64,000 nucleotides of DNA, from positions 620,001-684,000 of the forward strand of contig NZ_RQJW01000004.1 in the NCBI RefSeq assembly GCF_004028635.1, given 5' to 3'. Origin of the DNA: Streptomyces cyaneus. Its GTDB lineage: Bacteria > Actinomycetota > Actinomycetes > Streptomycetales > Streptomycetaceae. The translations under genes and the position numbers were made by a program. This document shows positions 25,660 through 34,227 of this stretch, piece by piece; the first letter of the stretch is position 1; every line of letters starts with the position of its first letter. Below the pieces are notes generated by a model. The model searched no databases. It worked only from the letters and a program-made list of their open reading frames with translations, and had not been told where the DNA came from.

Positions 25660-26352
25660 ATGTACGCCGAGCGGGTCTCGCGGCTTCCTGGTGCCGTGGT
25701 GTGGGCGAACACCCTTGATGGGTCCGGCGTCGGGCCTGTCCTGCCCGACGGGTGCATGGATCTGCTCTGGAACGAGGGGCGGCTGCTCGTCGCCGGGCCC
25801 GACACGCACGCGTACGTCGCCGAAGGCGCGCCCAGCACCTGGGTCGGCGTCCGTTTCTACCCCGGCACCGCGCCCGGCCTGCTCGGCGTGCCGGCGCATG
25901 AGCTGCGCGACCGGCGGGTCGAGCTCGCGGAGCTGTGGCCGGCCTCGGAGGTGCGGCGGCTGTGCGGGCGTGTCGGTGCCGCGGCCGATCCCGTGACCGC
26001 GCTCGAAGACGTGGCGCTGGAGCGGGCCGCCGATGCCGAGCCACCCGACCCACTGCTACGAGGGGTCGTCACCGCCCTCGACTCGGGTCGCCCCGTCGCC
26101 GCCACCGCCGACGAACTCGGCCTCGGCGCACGGCAGTTGCACCGCCGCTGCCTGACCGCCTTCGGCTACGGCCCAAAGACGCTGGCCCGGATCCTGCGGC
26201 TGCAACGGGCCCTCGCCCTGGCACGGGACGGCGTGGCCTTCGCGGACACGGCCGCGCTGGCCGGGTTCGCCGATCAGGCTCATCTGGCGCGGGACGTCAA
26301 GGAGTTGGCGGGCATGCCGCTCGGTGAGCTACTCGGCCGACGCGGCGGCTAG
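25660..26352 (+). CDS. AraC family regulator (DUF6597-type N-terminus)
   Basis: A 230-residue protein. The N-terminal domain begins RVSRLPGAVVWANTL and contains VLPDGCMDLLWNEGRLLVAGPDT, typical of the sensor module of this AraC group. The C-terminal region, about residues 145-225, holds an AraC helix-turn-helix pair (ADELGLGARQLHRRCLTAFG and FADTAALAGFADQAHLARDV). It starts 10 bp after the preceding AraC gene and may be co-transcribed with it. Its 3' end overlaps the convergent VOC gene by 24 nt. Confidence 0.85.
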   Translation: MYAERVSRLPGAVVWANTLDGSGVGPVLPDGCMDLLWNEGRLLVAGPDTHAYVAEGAPSTWVGVRFYPGTAPGLLGVPAHELRDRRVELAELWPASEVRRLCGRVGAAADPVTALEDVALERAADAEPPDPLLRGVVTALDSGRPVAATADELGLGARQLHRRCLTAFGYGPKTLARILRLQRALALARDGVAFADTAALAGFADQAHLARDVKELAGMPLGELLGRRGG

Positions 26353-26736
26353 CGGCGCGAACAGGTCGACGCCGTTTCCGTCCGGGTCCTGGACGCAGGC
26401 GTACCGCTGGCCCCAGAAGGCGTCCCACGGCTTGAGCTCGCCGTGGTAGCCGGCGCCGACCAGTTCCTCGTACACCGCGTCCACCTCACCCGGATCCGCG
26501 CACCGCAGCGCCAGCGAGTGCCGGCCGCTGCCCGTGGGCGGCTGCCACTCGGGGAGGAAGGAACGCACGGTCGCCTCCGTGTCGAGCAGCAACCGCAGCC
26601 CGCCCGGCAGTTCCGCCTCGGCGTGCGGCTCGTTCTCGGCACCGTCGGGGAAGGCGAAGCCGAGGCGACGGTAGAAGACGACGGAGGCGGCCATGTCCGA
26701 GACGACGAGGCCGATGGCATCGAATCGTGGAGTCAT
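26329..26736 (-). CDS. VOC family (glyoxalase-like) protein
   Basis: A 135-residue protein with two beta-alpha-beta-beta-beta units of the vicinal-oxygen-chelate fold: DAIGLVVSDMAASVVFYRRL at the N-terminus and DAFWGQRYACVQDPDGNGVD near the C-terminus. Candidate metal ligands are sparse: E or H in the central strands and no clear first His, so it may be a binding (resistance or chaperone) rather than catalytic member. ATG 26736 is preferred. The frame is open upstream through a tandem repeat array and is not counted. It overlaps the AraC gene end by 24 nt. Confidence 0.82.
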   Translation of the reverse strand: MTPRFDAIGLVVSDMAASVVFYRRLGFAFPDGAENEPHAEAELPGGLRLLLDTEATVRSFLPEWQPPTGSGRHSLALRCADPGEVDAVYEELVGAGYHGELKPWDAFWGQRYACVQDPDGNGVDLFAPLAAASAE

Positions 26737-26779
26737 GCGGCCACCGTAGGCAGCCCGGCGACGGCCGGTCTTGAAGGAA

Positions 26780-26874
26780 TCGGACGTCCCGCTCGGACGC
26801 CCCGCTCGGACACCCTGTCGGACGCCCCGGTGGACACCCTGTCGGACGCCCCGGTGGACACCCTGTCGGACGTC
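26780..26874. repeat. 24-bp tandem repeat between two VOC genes
   Basis: Units starting GGACACCCTGTCGGACGCCC lie at 26808-26831 and 26832-26855 (identical, 24 bp), with a third partial copy at 26856-26874 that runs into the stop codon of the following VOC gene. Two degenerate CGGAC-GCCCCGCT units precede them (26780-26807). The array fills most of the 137-bp spacer. Its length is a multiple of three, and the open frame continues through it without clear coding function. Confidence 0.8.
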
Positions 26875-27506
26875 TAGTGGAAGGTCACCGGTCCCAGAGG
26901 CGTGTCCACCGTGAACGACATTCCCACCGGGCCCGCCGTGAGGTCGAGGTCCGTGCCGAGGGCCGCCAGCAGGGGCCGGATCTCGTCCGGCTCGGGGGCG
27001 CTCGCGGACAGGGAGAGCAGCGGGGTGGTGGGCAGGTCCGAGGCGGTGGGGTGGACCGTGGCGCTCCAGTCGATGAGGAAGGGGACCAGGCCGGAGGGGT
27101 GGGCGTCGTCGCCGTCGGTGAGCCGCCATTCCAGCAGGGTGCCGTCGGGTCTGCGGCGGCTCATCGGCTGCGCCGGGCCGGGGTCGTACCCCTGGGCCCG
27201 GGCGGCCGCGATCGCCGCGTCCAGGTCGGGTGGGCTGATCGCCCAGGTGACCGTGCGCGGGGCGGTGAGCCCGTCGACCTCGAAGGGGCGGGGCTGCCCG
27301 GGCGCGGACTGCTCGGGGTCCGGGCCGATGATCTCCAGGTAACTGGCCCCGCCCAGGGACACCAGGTAGTTGCGGGTGCCGAGTCCGACGTGCACGCCGC
27401 CGGGGGCCGGGGTGACGCCGGTGCGTCGGGCGAAGTCGGCGACCGTGGCGGCCAGGTCCGGGGTCGCGAGGACGAGATGGTCCAGGAGCGCGGGGATGGC
27501 GTTCAT
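26874..27506 (-). CDS. glyoxalase-like domain (VOC) protein
   Basis: A 210-residue protein with the enlarged glyoxalase-like fold: LLDHLVLATPDLAATVADFA and then RNYLVSLGGASYLEIIGPDP, which carries an E plus H metal-ligand pattern. A second half begins near residue 95 (VTWAISPPDLDAA). Relatives are uncharacterised. The ATG at 27506 is 67 bp from the DUF5954 stop. It is the upstream partner of the smaller VOC gene, separated by the 24-bp tandem repeats. Confidence 0.8.
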   Translation of the reverse strand: MNAIPALLDHLVLATPDLAATVADFARRTGVTPAPGGVHVGLGTRNYLVSLGGASYLEIIGPDPEQSAPGQPRPFEVDGLTAPRTVTWAISPPDLDAAIAAARAQGYDPGPAQPMSRRRPDGTLLEWRLTDGDDAHPSGLVPFLIDWSATVHPTASDLPTTPLLSLSASAPEPDEIRPLLAALGTDLDLTAGPVGMSFTVDTPLGPVTFH

Positions 27507-27573
27507 CGCAGCCGAGGCTACGCAGAGCGGCCTGCGTTATGGAACACCTGTGCGCAAGGACGGGGCTGGTGTC

Positions 27574-28599
27574 TCACTCCTCGAAGACGACGGTGCCGTC
27601 CTCCAGCAGCGTCGGGTGGATCTTCATCGGGCCGTACTCGTCGATGTCCGACGGGCGCGGGGTCTCCGGACCGTCGGGGCCCATGCGCAGCAGGCGCTCG
27701 GCTCGGCAGATCCGGAACACCCGGCCCGCCACACGGGCCTCGTCGGCGCGCTCGAGCGCCCGGAACTCCTCGGCCGCCTTCTCGTACACGGCCTTCTTCT
27801 CGTCGTCGAACTTGTACAGCATGGGCCACATCTCGCTCATCGCGTCGTAGAGCACGCGTCGGGCGTCGTGCGGGGTGGACTGGAGGGCGAGGGCCGGCTC
27901 CCAGCCGGTCCGTTCGCGCTCGACCACGGCGAAGCAGGTGGGCAACAGCACGACCTGCGGGTGCGAGTGCACCGCCCGCTCCGACTCCCTGCGCAGGCCG
28001 ACGGGGAAGCGCACGCCCCGGTACGCGAAGTCCCGCAGCGCCGCCAGCAGGGCGCCCGCCATCGGGCCGCCCTCCACACGGTCCGGGTCGAGGACGAAGT
28101 CCAGGTCGGGGGAGGGGGTGTGGTCGGCACGCCGGTCCCAGGTCCGCTCCGCGGGCTCCGGGTCGGTGGGGCGGGGCGGCTCCAGCCGGTTGTTGTCGTC
28201 GCAGCGCGTGAACTCGTCCCCGCGCACGATCCGGTACCGCACCCCGCACGCCTCGACCTCGTTCACCGACTCCCGCTCCAACACGCCCACGGCGGCGAGC
28301 AGTTCACGCCGTACGGCCGGATCGTCGGTGTCGTCCTTCGCGCGGAACCAGAGATAGGAGTTCAGCGAGTCCCGGCACATCTGCGGCATCCCGTTCACGA
28401 CCGGCTTCAGCACCCGCCACTCGGGCCCCACCGCCGGATCCTGCACGGCGACCCCGAACACCGGCCCACGCAGGGCGAACCCGGGATAGCGCAGAGAGGC
28501 GTCCACCGCGTCGGCCTCCCGCACCCAGGCGGCGGGGTCGTCACGGCGGATCAACTCGTCGTGCAGGGTGCGGATCTGTTGCTGCCAGTCATGGGTCAT
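27574..28599 (-). CDS. DUF5954 family protein
   Basis: A 341-residue soluble protein. The pattern RDDPAAWVREADAVDASLRYPGFALRG near the start (only part is characteristic) and the Trp-Tyr-rich segment RDSLNSYLWFRAKDD are typical of DUF5954, a family found in streptomycetes without known function. No signal peptide or membrane helix is present. ATG 28599 is preferred to an in-frame start at 28629 because it fits the family N-terminus. The start lies 46 bp from the first of two palindromes in the divergent spacer before the ThuA gene. Confidence 0.8.
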   Translation of the reverse strand: MTHDWQQQIRTLHDELIRRDDPAAWVREADAVDASLRYPGFALRGPVFGVAVQDPAVGPEWRVLKPVVNGMPQMCRDSLNSYLWFRAKDDTDDPAVRRELLAAVGVLERESVNEVEACGVRYRIVRGDEFTRCDDNNRLEPPRPTDPEPAERTWDRRADHTPSPDLDFVLDPDRVEGGPMAGALLAALRDFAYRGVRFPVGLRRESERAVHSHPQVVLLPTCFAVVERERTGWEPALALQSTPHDARRVLYDAMSEMWPMLYKFDDEKKAVYEKAAEEFRALERADEARVAGRVFRICRAERLLRMGPDGPETPRPSDIDEYGPMKIHPTLLEDGTVVFEE

Positions 28600-28644
28600 A
28601 CACGCATTGTTTCCGGGGCGGGGGTGCACGCGGGGGTGAAGCGA

Positions 28645-28700
28645 CCCAACAACCCGGGTTGTTGGGGTGCCCCGGTGATCCGAAATTTTCGGATCACCGG
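28645..28700. promoter_or_regulatory. two adjacent near-perfect palindromes in the divergent DUF5954-ThuA spacer
   Basis: Palindrome 1 (28645-28666) is a perfect 22-bp inverted repeat with half-site CCCAACAACCC. Palindrome 2 (28672-28700) has 14-bp arms, half-site CCGGTGATCCGAAA, around a single T. They lie 5 bp apart between divergent starts (28599 and 28743), where terminators are not expected. Operators for one or two regulators are the simplest reading. The second resembles no motif I can name. Confidence 0.65.
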
Positions 28701-28742
28701 CAGCAGCAGGACCGAACCCTCAGCTCCCCTAGGCTCGCCCGC

Positions 28743-29396
28743 ATGGCCGCACGACTCCTCGTCCACACCCGCACCACCGGCTACCGGCACGACTCCATCC
28801 CCGCCGGCGTCGAGGCCGTCCGCACCATCGGCGACTTCGACGTGGACCACACCGAGGACCCCGAGGCCTTCGACAAGCCCCTCGACGCTTACGCGGCCGT
28901 CGTCTTCCTCTCCACCAGCGGCGAGGTACTCACCCCCGCCGGGCGCGAACGGCTCGCCGCGTACATCGAGTCGGGCGGCGGCTTCGTCGGCGTGCACGCG
29001 GCGGCCTGCACCGAGTACGACTGGCCGTACTACGGCGAGCTGTTGGGCGCGCGGTTCGACCGGCACCCCGAGTACCAGCCCGGCAAGGTGGTCGTGGAGG
29101 ACCACGGCCACCCGGCCACCCGGCACCTGTCCGCCGTATGGGACTTCGTCGACGAGTGGTACGACTTCCGCACCAACCCACGGGGCGCGGTACGGGTGTT
29201 GGCCCGCGCCGACGAGTCGTCGTACGACGGCGGCGGCATGGGCGAGGACCATCCGCTGGTGTGGTGCCGTGAGCAGGGATCCGGCCGCGTCTTCTACACG
29301 GCGCTCGGGCACGCCTCCGAGGCGTACGAGGACCCGGACTTCCGCGCCCACCTCCTCGGCGGGATCAACTGGGCGGCGAAACAGGTCAGGTGTTGA
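28743..29396 (+). CDS. ThuA domain protein
   Basis: A 217-residue class I glutamine amidotransferase-like ThuA protein. The N-terminal LLVHTRTTGYRHDSIPAGVEA and the GGGFVGVHAAACTEYDWPYY segment contain the conserved Gly, His and Tyr/Trp of the family. A second pattern, EDHPLVWCREQGSGRVFYTALGH, ends in a conserved His. ThuA proteins occur in sugar-utilisation loci (trehalose, glucosides) and may act on keto-sugars, but the reaction is unproven. ATG 28743 is the first start after the double palindrome. The stop overlaps the methyltransferase start (TGATG). Confidence 0.85.
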   Translation: MAARLLVHTRTTGYRHDSIPAGVEAVRTIGDFDVDHTEDPEAFDKPLDAYAAVVFLSTSGEVLTPAGRERLAAYIESGGGFVGVHAAACTEYDWPYYGELLGARFDRHPEYQPGKVVVEDHGHPATRHLSAVWDFVDEWYDFRTNPRGAVRVLARADESSYDGGGMGEDHPLVWCREQGSGRVFYTALGHASEAYEDPDFRAHLLGGINWAAKQVRC

Positions 29397-30205
29397 TGAC
29401 GAGTTTCGATGCGAGTGAGCGGCTGATGTGGGCGGGCCGGGCGGCCGCCTATGCCGGAAGCTTTGCCAGGCTGTGCGGCCATCCGGTGCCGCGGTTGCTC
29501 GATGCCGCTGAAGTCCGGCCAGGCGTGCGGGTCCTGGATGCGGGAACCGGGCCGGGGACAGTCGCCGCCGCCGCGTGTGCCCGGGGCGCGAGGGTGACGG
29601 CCGTGGATGCGGAACCGACCATGGTCCAGCTGGCCATGCAGGCCGCGCCCGAGGCCGACGTGCGAGTGGCTGCGCTTCCGGAGCTTCCCTTCGGCGACGG
29701 GGAGTTCGATGCCGTCGTGGCCAACTTCGTGCTGAACCATGTCGGCCGGCCCAGGCTCGCCCTCGCCGAGCTGCGCCGCGTCGTCAGGCCGAACGGCTGG
29801 ATCGCGCTGACGATCTGGGCGGCGCCACCGGCCCCGGGGCAGGCTCTCCTCGGCCGCGCGATCCAAGCCGCGGGTGCGGTGCGTCCTCGGCACCTGCCCG
29901 CAGGACTGGCCCCCGAGGACGACTTTCCCCGTGACGAGAGCGGCCTGGCCGGTCTGATGCACGCGGCGGGGCTGCGCGAGGCGATGTGCGAGACCCTGCG
30001 CTGGGATCACCGGGCCGGCGCCGAGGAGTGGTGGAGCGGTCCCGCGGCCGGCGTGGCGTTCGGCGGTCAGATGGTGCAGAGCCAGACCCCTGAGGTCCGG
30101 GCCGAGATCAAGCGCCACTTCGACCTCTTCAGCGCGGAGTTCGCCGACGAAGCCGGTGTGCTGACATTGCCCCATGCGGCGCTGCTCGCCCGCGCGCGCC
30201 GCTGA
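29396..30205 (+). CDS. class I SAM-dependent methyltransferase
   Basis: A 269-residue protein with the Rossmann SAM-binding motifs: VRVLDAGTGPGTVAAAA (motif I), TAVDAEPTM (post I), LPFGDGEFDAVVANFVLNHV (motif II) and RVVRPNGWIALT (motif III). ATG 29396 overlaps the ThuA stop. An in-frame GTG six bases earlier is also possible. A terminator follows. The substrate cannot be told; co-translation with ThuA suggests a shared physiological context. Confidence 0.85.
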   Translation: MTSFDASERLMWAGRAAAYAGSFARLCGHPVPRLLDAAEVRPGVRVLDAGTGPGTVAAAACARGARVTAVDAEPTMVQLAMQAAPEADVRVAALPELPFGDGEFDAVVANFVLNHVGRPRLALAELRRVVRPNGWIALTIWAAPPAPGQALLGRAIQAAGAVRPRHLPAGLAPEDDFPRDESGLAGLMHAAGLREAMCETLRWDHRAGAEEWWSGPAAGVAFGGQMVQSQTPEVRAEIKRHFDLFSAEFADEAGVLTLPHAALLARARR

Positions 30206-30247
30206 ACACCTACCGCTGCCCGGCTTTGATCTCGCCGGCTCTCCGAT

Positions 30248-30282
30248 CGAACCCCGGCGCGTTCGTCTCGCGCCGGGGTTCG
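30248..30282. terminator. bidirectional hairpin terminator
   Basis: CGAACCCCGGCGCG (30248-30261) and its exact complement CGCGCCGGGGTTCG (30269-30282) form a 14-bp perfect stem with a 7-nt loop, between the convergent methyltransferase and ferritin-like genes. Confidence 0.85.
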
Positions 30283-30298
30283 CCTCGCCGTTACGGCG

Positions 30299-31450
30299 TC
30301 ACGCTCGGCGACGCGGCTTGCGGAGCGCGCGGAACTGGGGGCCGTAGGTGCCCGGGGCGTAGCGGAGCGCCGTCTCCATCAGTTCCACGGCAGGATCCTC
30401 CAGCGCGCGCATGGCGTGCATGGCCGCGCTCAGGGCGCGGTGGCCGCCGCCGGACCAGGCCGCGTCAAGGCCGTCCAGCACGGTGCTGTAGGTGGCGTCG
30501 AAACGGAACAGGAGCTGCCCGACGTGGACGGGTGGGTGGGGCCAGCCACCGACCGGGACCCGGGCCATGGGGCGCACGTCGGGGAAGGGCACGGGCGCGC
30601 CGACGTACCTCCAGCCGTCGTCGGTCTGGCGCAGCTCCCGACCGTGGTAGATCTCGCCGAAGGCGTAGTAGTGCGCCGGGTAGTCGTCCTCGAACGAATC
30701 GGACGGTGAGCTGCCGGTGCCCTCGCCCTGCTCCCTGATGATCTCGATGGCGTGCTCGACGTCGTCGAGGGTCTCGACCGGATGCAGTTCGTCGGAAAAG
30801 ACGTACTGGGACAGCTGCCCCCGCACCGACAGTTCCGGCTGCACCGTCCGGAACGCCCTCACCATCTCGGCGTAGAACTCGCCGACGGTGGGCGAGGTGC
30901 CCGCGCTCCGCACGAGCGATTCCTCGGGAGCCTCGATCGCCATCATCACGTCGCGCACGAAGGGCTTGGTCAGGCCCGACAGGTAGACGGTCACGCCGGC
31001 ACGCACACCGCCGGGCAGCGGGCCGGGGAAGACGGGCGCGGCAGCCTTGATCTGTGGCTTTCCGCCCACGGCCACGAGCAGGTTGCTGACGATGCCCAGG
31101 TGGTACATCTCGTCGCCGACGATGCGCTTGATCATTCGTGCGACCTCACTGCGGCGGTCCTTGACGGACCACCAGCCGCACAAGTACGGAGGGATGGTGG
31201 CGAGTTCGAGCCCTACGGCGACCTGGAGGGCCGACCTGATCCAGTCGACTCCGCGGCCCTCCTGCGGAACGGCCAGCAGACGCGCCACGGATCCGAGACC
31301 GGGCGCGGCAAGCGGCGCGCCCTCCGGCAGCGCGGCAGCCTGCGCGGGACCGGCGACCGCGGCCGGTGCGCCTGCCGCCACGGCAGCCGACGCCAGGAAA
31401 CTCCTGCGCCTCAACGGAGACACTGCCGACTCGTCCGGCTCTTCGCCCAT
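30299..31450 (-). CDS. exported ferritin-like domain protein
   Basis: A 383-residue protein with a Tat-type signal (LRRRSFLASAAVAAGAPAA) and probable cleavage near residue 38. The mature part has a four-helix ferritin-like bundle: VGLELATIPPYLC supplies the first Glu, and KRIVGDEMYHLGIVSNLL carries an E-x2-H pattern for a di-iron centre. The later PFVRDVMMAIEAPEES helix belongs to the same fold. Family members include the VioB/RebD-associated type; no pigment genes are near. Function unknown. Convergent with the methyltransferase and separated from it by a terminator. Confidence 0.82.
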   Translation of the reverse strand: MGEEPDESAVSPLRRRSFLASAAVAAGAPAAVAGPAQAAALPEGAPLAAPGLGSVARLLAVPQEGRGVDWIRSALQVAVGLELATIPPYLCGWWSVKDRRSEVARMIKRIVGDEMYHLGIVSNLLVAVGGKPQIKAAAPVFPGPLPGGVRAGVTVYLSGLTKPFVRDVMMAIEAPEESLVRSAGTSPTVGEFYAEMVRAFRTVQPELSVRGQLSQYVFSDELHPVETLDDVEHAIEIIREQGEGTGSSPSDSFEDDYPAHYYAFGEIYHGRELRQTDDGWRYVGAPVPFPDVRPMARVPVGGWPHPPVHVGQLLFRFDATYSTVLDGLDAAWSGGGHRALSAAMHAMRALEDPAVELMETALRYAPGTYGPQFRALRKPRRRA

Positions 31451-31614
31451 AACCCGTCACCCTCGCCTCAGCTCATGGCTACGGCCCCGCTCTGCGCGAT
31501 GCGCCCGGGACCCCTCGACAGCTCGCGAAGCTAGCAGCCGTCACCGCCGCCACCAGGGCAGACGAGCCGAGCGGCGCATCGACCACCCTGTCGGTCCAAC
31601 GTGAGGGCGAGAGA

Positions 31615-32601
31615 TCACTTCCAGGAATCGCTGCACCCGGGGACCCAACGCTGCGAGCAATCCACGAATGATTTGTCCGGGATGCTGAAGACGAGCTCCT
31701 GCTCCGGGCGCTCAGGGACGGACTCGGAGACGAAGGGCTTTCCGTTGTTCGTGATGACGGTCGAGTGCGTCTCGTCCGTGTATGTGAAGGTGGCTTTGAG
31801 ATTGAATGAGCAGCGCGGCTTTCCTGTCGCTGCCTCCAGTCGCACCAGACCCGGGGACTCGGACCCGCCGACCGTGATGGCGTGGCGTGAGAAATAGGAC
31901 TTTCCCTGATCCGACGAGTCCCGGTCGACGTTGATCGGGTCCCGCGGGTGGGAATCCAGATCCAGAAGCATCCCGGCCGCGGTGATCTCGCCCTGGCTCG
32001 GGAACTTGATCAGGGTTTTCGCGGCGAAGGTGTCGGCGCAGCGCAGGTCTGTTGCTTCAAGGCCGGTGATTGTCAGGGCATTGTCTCTCTCGCTGTGAAT
32101 GTCCAGTTGGTAGACGCTCACTTGAGTCGGCATATCGGTGGGAAATGACGGGGGTTTCACGTACCGAACCTGCCGTGCCGCCATGATCGAGTCGAACTTG
32201 TCGATATCTTCCCTGTCCTGCAGGTCCAGTGCGAGTAGTTCGTCCAGTTCATTCGGTGTAAACGGTCGGTCGATGACGTGCACAGGGTTGTCCTCGGGCT
32301 CCTCAAGTCTCTTCACGACCGTGGTGAACGGCACCCTCGCCTCGTCCACTTCGAACTGGACAGCGTCGTCCTGAACGGCGTGGGCTTTGGCCCTCCACCG
32401 GTCGTAGACGTCCGCGCCGACGAAACCGGCCACGGCGAACAGTGCTGAGACTGCGAGCGAGGCGCCGACCAACACCCAGCGGCTCCGGCCGGACCGCGCG
32501 CCGGCGCCCGGGACGTACACGTCAGCCAAGTCGCCAATGACGGTGGGCGGAGCGGGCGTTGGCGCCGGGGGCAGCGGTGCTATCGGGGCGTGGGATGCCA
32601 T
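31615..32601 (-). CDS. membrane-anchored protein of unknown function
   Basis: A 328-residue protein. The N-terminal 40 residues are proline-rich (APIAPLPPAPTPAPPT), then one transmembrane helix (WVLVGASLAVSALFAVAGFV, about residues 43-62) and an extracellular domain. Cysteines occur at the end (FVDCSQRWVPGCSDSWK). The start is ATG 32601; upstream frame to 32970 is not supported. Base composition is less GC-rich than its neighbours and codon use is looser, which suggests recent acquisition or relaxed selection. It is divergent from the small protein at 32731. No family is recognised. Confidence 0.7.
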   Translation of the reverse strand: MASHAPIAPLPPAPTPAPPTVIGDLADVYVPGAGARSGRSRWVLVGASLAVSALFAVAGFVGADVYDRWRAKAHAVQDDAVQFEVDEARVPFTTVVKRLEEPEDNPVHVIDRPFTPNELDELLALDLQDREDIDKFDSIMAARQVRYVKPPSFPTDMPTQVSVYQLDIHSERDNALTITGLEATDLRCADTFAAKTLIKFPSQGEITAAGMLLDLDSHPRDPINVDRDSSDQGKSYFSRHAITVGGSESPGLVRLEAATGKPRCSFNLKATFTYTDETHSTVITNNGKPFVSESVPERPEQELVFSIPDKSFVDCSQRWVPGCSDSWK

Positions 32602-32730
32602 TGGTGTGGGGAGGCTGTCAGAGACGAAGGTCGCCCCCGCGTCCGGCGAATCCCCTTGCGAGGGAATCCGTTCGAGACGCCATTCGAGACCGTGGCACCA
32701 TGTACCGCATGACGACGAACCGAAAGGTCC

Positions 32731-33129
32731 ATGCCGCGTAGACGGCCAGGACAGATCCGTGCCGGCGCCTCCGGCAGCCACCGGACAACAGGTGCAAGGC
32801 CAGTCATCGACGGCCTGTCTTCGCGTGCACTGTCCGAGATCATCCGTCTCGAGCACACGCGCAACTATCTGCAGCCAGGCGACGTCAGCGCGGCTGTGGG
32901 CCTGTGGAAGGACTACGTCCACCAGCCCGAGCGTGATCTGTGGCACGACTACGAGTGGGACAACGGGCACTGGTACTGCTGCGGCAACCCTCTCGAAGCC
33001 CGAGCCCTCCTCGACACCGTGATGCAGGCTATGTCGCCACGAAGCGCCCGCGAACTTCGAAAGATCGTCAGTCGGTCTGACGCCGTCTGGAACCTTCCGT
33101 CCCCGCCCTACGACGTGGGCGGAAGTTAA
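32731..33129 (+). CDS. small protein of unknown function
   Basis: A 132-residue protein. The first 25 residues are basic and low-complexity; the conserved-looking core begins near LSEIIRLEHTRNYLQPGDV and continues with DLWHDYEWDNGHWYCCGNP, rich in Trp, Asp and His. The C-terminus SRSDAVWNLPSPPYDVGGS looks like a folded tail. GAAAGG lies 5-6 nt before the ATG. The gene is divergent from the membrane protein at 31615 and convergent with the LacI gene at 33139, whose stop begins 9 nt after. No family is recognised. Confidence 0.6.
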   Translation: MPRRRPGQIRAGASGSHRTTGARPVIDGLSSRALSEIIRLEHTRNYLQPGDVSAAVGLWKDYVHQPERDLWHDYEWDNGHWYCCGNPLEARALLDTVMQAMSPRSARELRKIVSRSDAVWNLPSPPYDVGGS

Positions 33130-33138
33130 AGAACAAGC

Positions 33139-34194
33139 TCAGTAAGAGGACCGATCGCGCGGCTCGGCCGTGCTCGATCGCTCCACCAAGCGCGTCGACA
33201 GCTCCGTCCGCGTACTCTCCGGCCGGTCCCCGTCCATCATCCGCACCAGCAGACGCAGCGCCGTCGCCGCCATCTCCGACAGCGGCTGGCGGATCGTGGT
33301 GAGGGCCGGGGCGATCCAGCGGGCCTCCGGGAGATCGTCGAAGCCTACGACGCTGATGTCGTCCGGCACGCTCAACTCCCGTTCCGCCAGCGCCTCGTAG
33401 ACCCCGAGGGCCATCCGGTCCGAGCAGACGAAGACGGCCGTCGGCGGCTCGGGCAGGTCGAGGAGGTCCAGCATGCGGCGGCGGGCCACCCCCTCGTCGA
33501 AGCTCGCGTGCCGGACGTACTCGGGACGGTGCCGCACCCCGGCCGAGGCGAGCGCGGAGCGGTAGCCGGCCACCCGGGCGGTGCTGCACATCTTGCGCTG
33601 ATGACCGGCGATGACGGCGATGCGTTCGTGACCGAGCGAGAGGAGATGCTCGGTCGCCGTCACCCCGCCGTGCCAGTTCGCCGCCCCCACCGACACCACA
33701 CCCGGCGGCGGTTCCAGCACCGGGTCGATCATCACGAACGGTATGCGGTGCTGCTCCAGCCACGCGTACTGCGACGCCGTCAGCTCGGCCAGGTTGAACA
33801 GCACCCCGGACGAGCCGCGCGCGATGAGCTTGTCCAGCCAGCCGCGCTCCGGGCGCCCGCCCCGCGTCCGGGTCAGCCCGGCCGAGACCACCACCTCCAG
33901 TCCCGCGTCGTGGGCCGCCTCCTCCACGCCGTGCAGCACAGCGCCCGACCACGAGGTGTCCAAGGAGTGCACGACGAGGTCGACCAGGCCCGGCGTCTTC
34001 GCCGCGTCGAAGCGGGGTCTGCGCACATAACCGAGCCGGTCCAGCGCCTCGGTGACCCGGCGCCGGGTCTCGGGAGCCACGTCCTCGCGGCCGTTGACCA
34101 CCTTGGACGCGGTCGGCACGGACACCCCTGCCTCGCGGGCCACGACCGCCAGAGTCGGCCCGGCCGCCACGCTCGCAACTCCCGTACGGACCAT
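33139..34194 (-). CDS. LacI family sugar regulator (unit 1)
   Basis: A 351-residue LacI repressor. The DNA-binding domain TLAVVAREAGVSVPTASKVV has the helix-turn-helix and the VPTASKV recognition segment, followed by the hinge helix (RRVTEALDRLGYVRR). Residues about 65-345 are the periplasmic-binding-like sensor, with the conserved ISVVGFDDLPEARW. It lies just downstream of the GH43 gene on the same strand, and an operator-like AAGCGCTT precedes it, so autoregulation is likely. The probable inducer is a xylo- or arabino-oligosaccharide imported by the neighbouring ABC system. Confidence 0.88.
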   Translation of the reverse strand: MVRTGVASVAAGPTLAVVAREAGVSVPTASKVVNGREDVAPETRRRVTEALDRLGYVRRPRFDAAKTPGLVDLVVHSLDTSWSGAVLHGVEEAAHDAGLEVVVSAGLTRTRGGRPERGWLDKLIARGSSGVLFNLAELTASQYAWLEQHRIPFVMIDPVLEPPPGVVSVGAANWHGGVTATEHLLSLGHERIAVIAGHQRKMCSTARVAGYRSALASAGVRHRPEYVRHASFDEGVARRRMLDLLDLPEPPTAVFVCSDRMALGVYEALAERELSVPDDISVVGFDDLPEARWIAPALTTIRQPLSEMAATALRLLVRMMDGDRPESTRTELSTRLVERSSTAEPRDRSSY

Positions 34195-34227
34195 CGGGAA
34201 CCACCTCTCCGGCCCGCCCGAGGGCCA

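Noticed and set aside
26780..26874. CRISPR-like array from the 24-bp tandem units
   Set aside because: Copies are contiguous without spacers, few in number and no cas genes are near.
28645..28700. Rho-independent terminators
   Set aside because: The palindromes lie between divergent start codons, not after a stop, so operators fit better.
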